Source: Novosphingobium sp. UBA6722
GTDB taxonomy: Bacteria; Pseudomonadota; Alphaproteobacteria; Sphingomonadales; Sphingomonadaceae
Length of the DNA stretch: 6,654 nt
Reading direction: 5' to 3'
Assembly (NCBI GenBank): GCA_002454125.1
Contig: DKII01000170.1
Location: 14,606 to 21,259, forward strand
The position numbers were made by a program, and so were the translations under genes. The notes under the pieces are model-generated. The model ran no database searches. It was given only the letters and a program-made list of their open reading frames with translations, and was not told where the DNA came from. Shown in pieces: positions 5,386 through 6,654 of this stretch. Position 1 is the first letter of the stretch. Every line of letters begins with the position of its first letter.

Positions 5386-5691
5386 ATGCTTGAATATACC
5401 AACTCCCGTCCGGTCCGGATCATTGGACCGAGCCGCGAAGTCCTGACCCGGGAAACCCTCCCGCCGCCGCACACCACGCGGTGGGTTGCCAGCCGCAAGG
5501 CGCAAGTCGTGGCGGCGGTCCAGACCGGACTGCTGACACTGGAAGAGGCGCTGGTGCGGTACAGTCTGTCACTCGCCGAATACTATAGCTGGGAAGACGC
5601 GATGGACCGCTCGGGCGTCGCCGGGCTGCGGGTTGCCGCAGTCCAGCACGACAGGACGGTCCGACGGAGCCGGCAGCTGCTGCACTCCTAA
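5386..5691 (+). CDS. sciP: SciP-like CtrA inhibitor (DUF1153)
   Basis: From the ATG at 5386 the protein has 101 aa. The core VIGP-like start (RIIGPSREVLTRETLPPPHTTRW, residues 11-33) and the helix-turn-helix part (RKAQVVAAVQTGLLTLEEALVRYSLSLAEYYSWEDAMDRSGVAGLR, 37-82) follow the SciP/DUF1153 pattern. In Caulobacter, SciP binds CtrA and DNA and blocks CtrA-dependent transcription, sharpening the cell cycle and flagellar timing. Differences from the usual family sequence are visible: WVASRKAQVV where WVVRRKAEVV is common, EYYSW for EF-x-x-W, and a basic tail RTVRRSRQLLHS. It may therefore be a second, diverged copy. GAGG at 5374-5377 is 8 nt before this start. An upstream in-frame ATG at 5356 also has AGGGGG before it and would add 10 residues, but family alignment favours 5386. 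Confidence 0.85.
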   Translation: MLEYTNSRPVRIIGPSREVLTRETLPPPHTTRWVASRKAQVVAAVQTGLLTLEEALVRYSLSLAEYYSWEDAMDRSGVAGLRVAAVQHDRTVRRSRQLLHS

Positions 5692-5710
5692 TCCAGCCCG
5701 CGCTTGACGC

Positions 5711-5731
5711 TGTGGCGGCTTGCCCGCCATG
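5711..5731 (+). other. Hairpin covering the hrpB ATG
   Basis: TGGCGG (5713-5718) pairs perfectly with CCGCCA (5724-5729) around a 5-nt loop, and G-U pairs can extend it into the start codon at 5729-5731. It lies 19 bp after the sciP stop. It could hold back translation from this ATG, mark the 3' end of sciP mRNA, or indicate that the GTG at 5741 is the true start. No U-run follows. Confidence 0.4.
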
Positions 5732-6654
5732 GCGTCGGGTGTGAGCTCGCTTCCGATCCATGCTGTTCTGCCGGACCTGCTGGCGGCATTGCGCCGGCAG
5801 GCCTCGGCCGCGCTGATCGCCCCACCCGGTGCGGGCAAGACTACGGCGGTAGCCCCAGCTCTTTTGGCAGAGGATTGGTGCACCGGCAGCGTCATCGTTC
5901 TTTCGCCCCGCCGGGTTGCTGCCCGTGCGGCGGCGGAGAGGATGGCCGAGTTACTGGGCGAGCCGGTCGGGCAGACCATCGGTTACCTGACCCGGCTCGA
6001 CAGCAAGCGCTCGGCCAAGACCCGGGTGCTGGTCATGACCGAGGCGATCTTTGTCTCGACCCTGCTGGGAGACCCCGAGCTGACGGGTGTCTCGGCCGTC
6101 CTGTTTGATGAAGCCCATGAGCGCCATCTCGACAGCGACCTGGGGCTGGCGCTCGCGATCGAGAGCCAGGGCGTACTGCGCGAGGACCTGCGGCTGGTGG
6201 TGATGTCAGCCACGCTCGATGGCGCAAGGTTTGCCAGCCTGCTCGGCGATGCGCCAGTGATCGAGAGCGAGGGGAAGGCCTGGCCGCTGGCAATCCGCTG
6301 GCTTGGCGCGCGGCCGGAACTGCGGCTGGACGAAGCGATGGCGAGCGCGATCCTGACTGCCTGGCGTGAGCAGGAGGGTGATGTCCTGGCATTCCTGCCG
6401 GGCGTGGGTGAAATCGAGCGGACGCGCGAGCGGTTGGTCCAACGCTTGCCGGATGTGCCGATCCTGCCGCTGCATGGCCAATGCGAGCCGGCGGCCCAGC
6501 GCGCTGCGATCCGCCGCGATCCGCAAGGTCGGCGCCGGATCGTGCTGGCTACCGCAATTGCCGAGACTTCGCTGACCTTGGATGGCGTCGCCGTAGTAGT
6601 TGATGCCGGCCTCTCGCGGCGGGCGGAGTATGACAAGGCGGCCGGGGTAACGCA
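5729..6654 (+). CDS. hrpB: ATP-dependent helicase HrpB, N-terminal 308 codons, cut by window edge
   Basis: A DEAH-box (superfamily 2) helicase whose exact substrate is poorly known. Visible motifs are Walker A PPGAGKTT at 32-39, motif Ia SPRRVAAR at 59-66, motif II D127-E-A-H130 (FDEAHERHLDSDLGLAL), motif III S160-A-T162, FLPGVGEIERT before the second RecA-like domain, and motif V ATAIAETSLTLDGV from residue 274. SLPIHAVLPDLLAAL at the N-terminus and LPGVGEI distinguish HrpB from HrpA; full HrpB proteins are about 800 aa, so most of the protein lies outside. The ATG at 5729 has no good Shine-Dalgarno sequence and lies in a hairpin. The GTG at 5741 would give SSLP right after the initiator, as in E. 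coli HrpB (MSSLPVAAVLPELL), and is a serious alternative. An in-frame stop at 5705-5707 bounds the start. It may share a transcript with sciP (37-bp gap). Confidence 0.93.
   Translation, partial: MASGVSSLPIHAVLPDLLAALRRQASAALIAPPGAGKTTAVAPALLAEDWCTGSVIVLSPRRVAARAAAERMAELLGEPVGQTIGYLTRLDSKRSAKTRVLVMTEAIFVSTLLGDPELTGVSAVLFDEAHERHLDSDLGLALAIESQGVLREDLRLVVMSATLDGARFASLLGDAPVIESEGKAWPLAIRWLGARPELRLDEAMASAILTAWREQEGDVLAFLPGVGEIERTRERLVQRLPDVPILPLHGQCEPAAQRAAIRRDPQGRRRIVLATAIAETSLTLDGVAVVVDAGLSRRAEYDKAAGVT

Noticed and set aside
5703..5711. GCTTGACGC shared between 1693-1701 and 5702-5710, taken as a repeated promoter element
   Set aside because: A nine-base match in 6.6 kb of GC-rich DNA is weak. 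The copy before hrpB has no usable -10 at 17 bp (CCATGG).
1..6654. CRISPR arrays, transposases, phage genes, toxin-antitoxin pairs, tRNA or rRNA genes
   Set aside because: No regularly spaced repeats, recombinase motifs, cloverleaf structures or small paired genes were seen. Coding density and composition are uniform across the window.

Overview
This window reads as an ordinary, GC-rich alphaproteobacterial chromosome segment, most likely from a sphingomonad (Sphingomonadales). The evidence is a SciP/DUF1153 cell-cycle regulator (a family confined to alphaproteobacteria) with a CtrA-type promoter element, a PhoP/FeuP-like two-component pair preceded by a small secreted PepSY-like protein, and uniformly GC-rich codon use. 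The genus is inferred, not proven. I see no mobile element, CRISPR array, rRNA, tRNA or sign of horizontal transfer.

Layout, left to right. (1) The N-terminal 149 residues of an ABC-F ATPase on the minus strand, cut by the left edge. (2) Divergent from it across 66 bp, a fold-type IV PLP aminotransferase of the D-amino-acid aminotransferase type. (3) A compact three-gene operon-like block on the plus strand: a 97-aa secreted PepSY-like protein, an OmpR/PhoP-type response regulator and a PhoQ/FeuQ-type membrane histidine kinase. (4) A minus-strand AroQ-class chorismate mutase whose stop codon abuts that of the kinase with no base between. (5) Divergent from the mutase, a long-chain all-trans polyprenyl diphosphate synthase (ubiquinone side chain). 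(6) A 174-bp intergenic region holding a long-arm inverted repeat, a CtrA-box-like sequence and two GANTC sites. (7) sciP. (8) The first 308 codons of the DEAH-box helicase hrpB, cut by the right edge.

How the parts may work together. The PepSY-like protein, regulator and kinase probably form one envelope-stress or envelope-signal circuit. The secreted protein is a candidate kinase modulator, comparable to FeuN beside FeuP/FeuQ in Sinorhizobium, and an 11-bp-period direct repeat upstream could be the regulator's own binding site. Chorismate mutase and polyprenyl synthase are linked only loosely: chorismate feeds aromatic amino acids and the ubiquinone ring, while the synthase makes the ubiquinone tail. 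sciP appears to sit under CtrA control, as in Caulobacter.

I found no wholly new multi-gene system. The most interesting signals are regulatory: the possible autoregulatory box and secreted modulator of the two-component system, the CtrA/GANTC promoter of a somewhat divergent SciP, the inverted repeat before sciP, a start-codon hairpin at hrpB, and an aminotransferase whose usual carboxylate-trap residues seem replaced.
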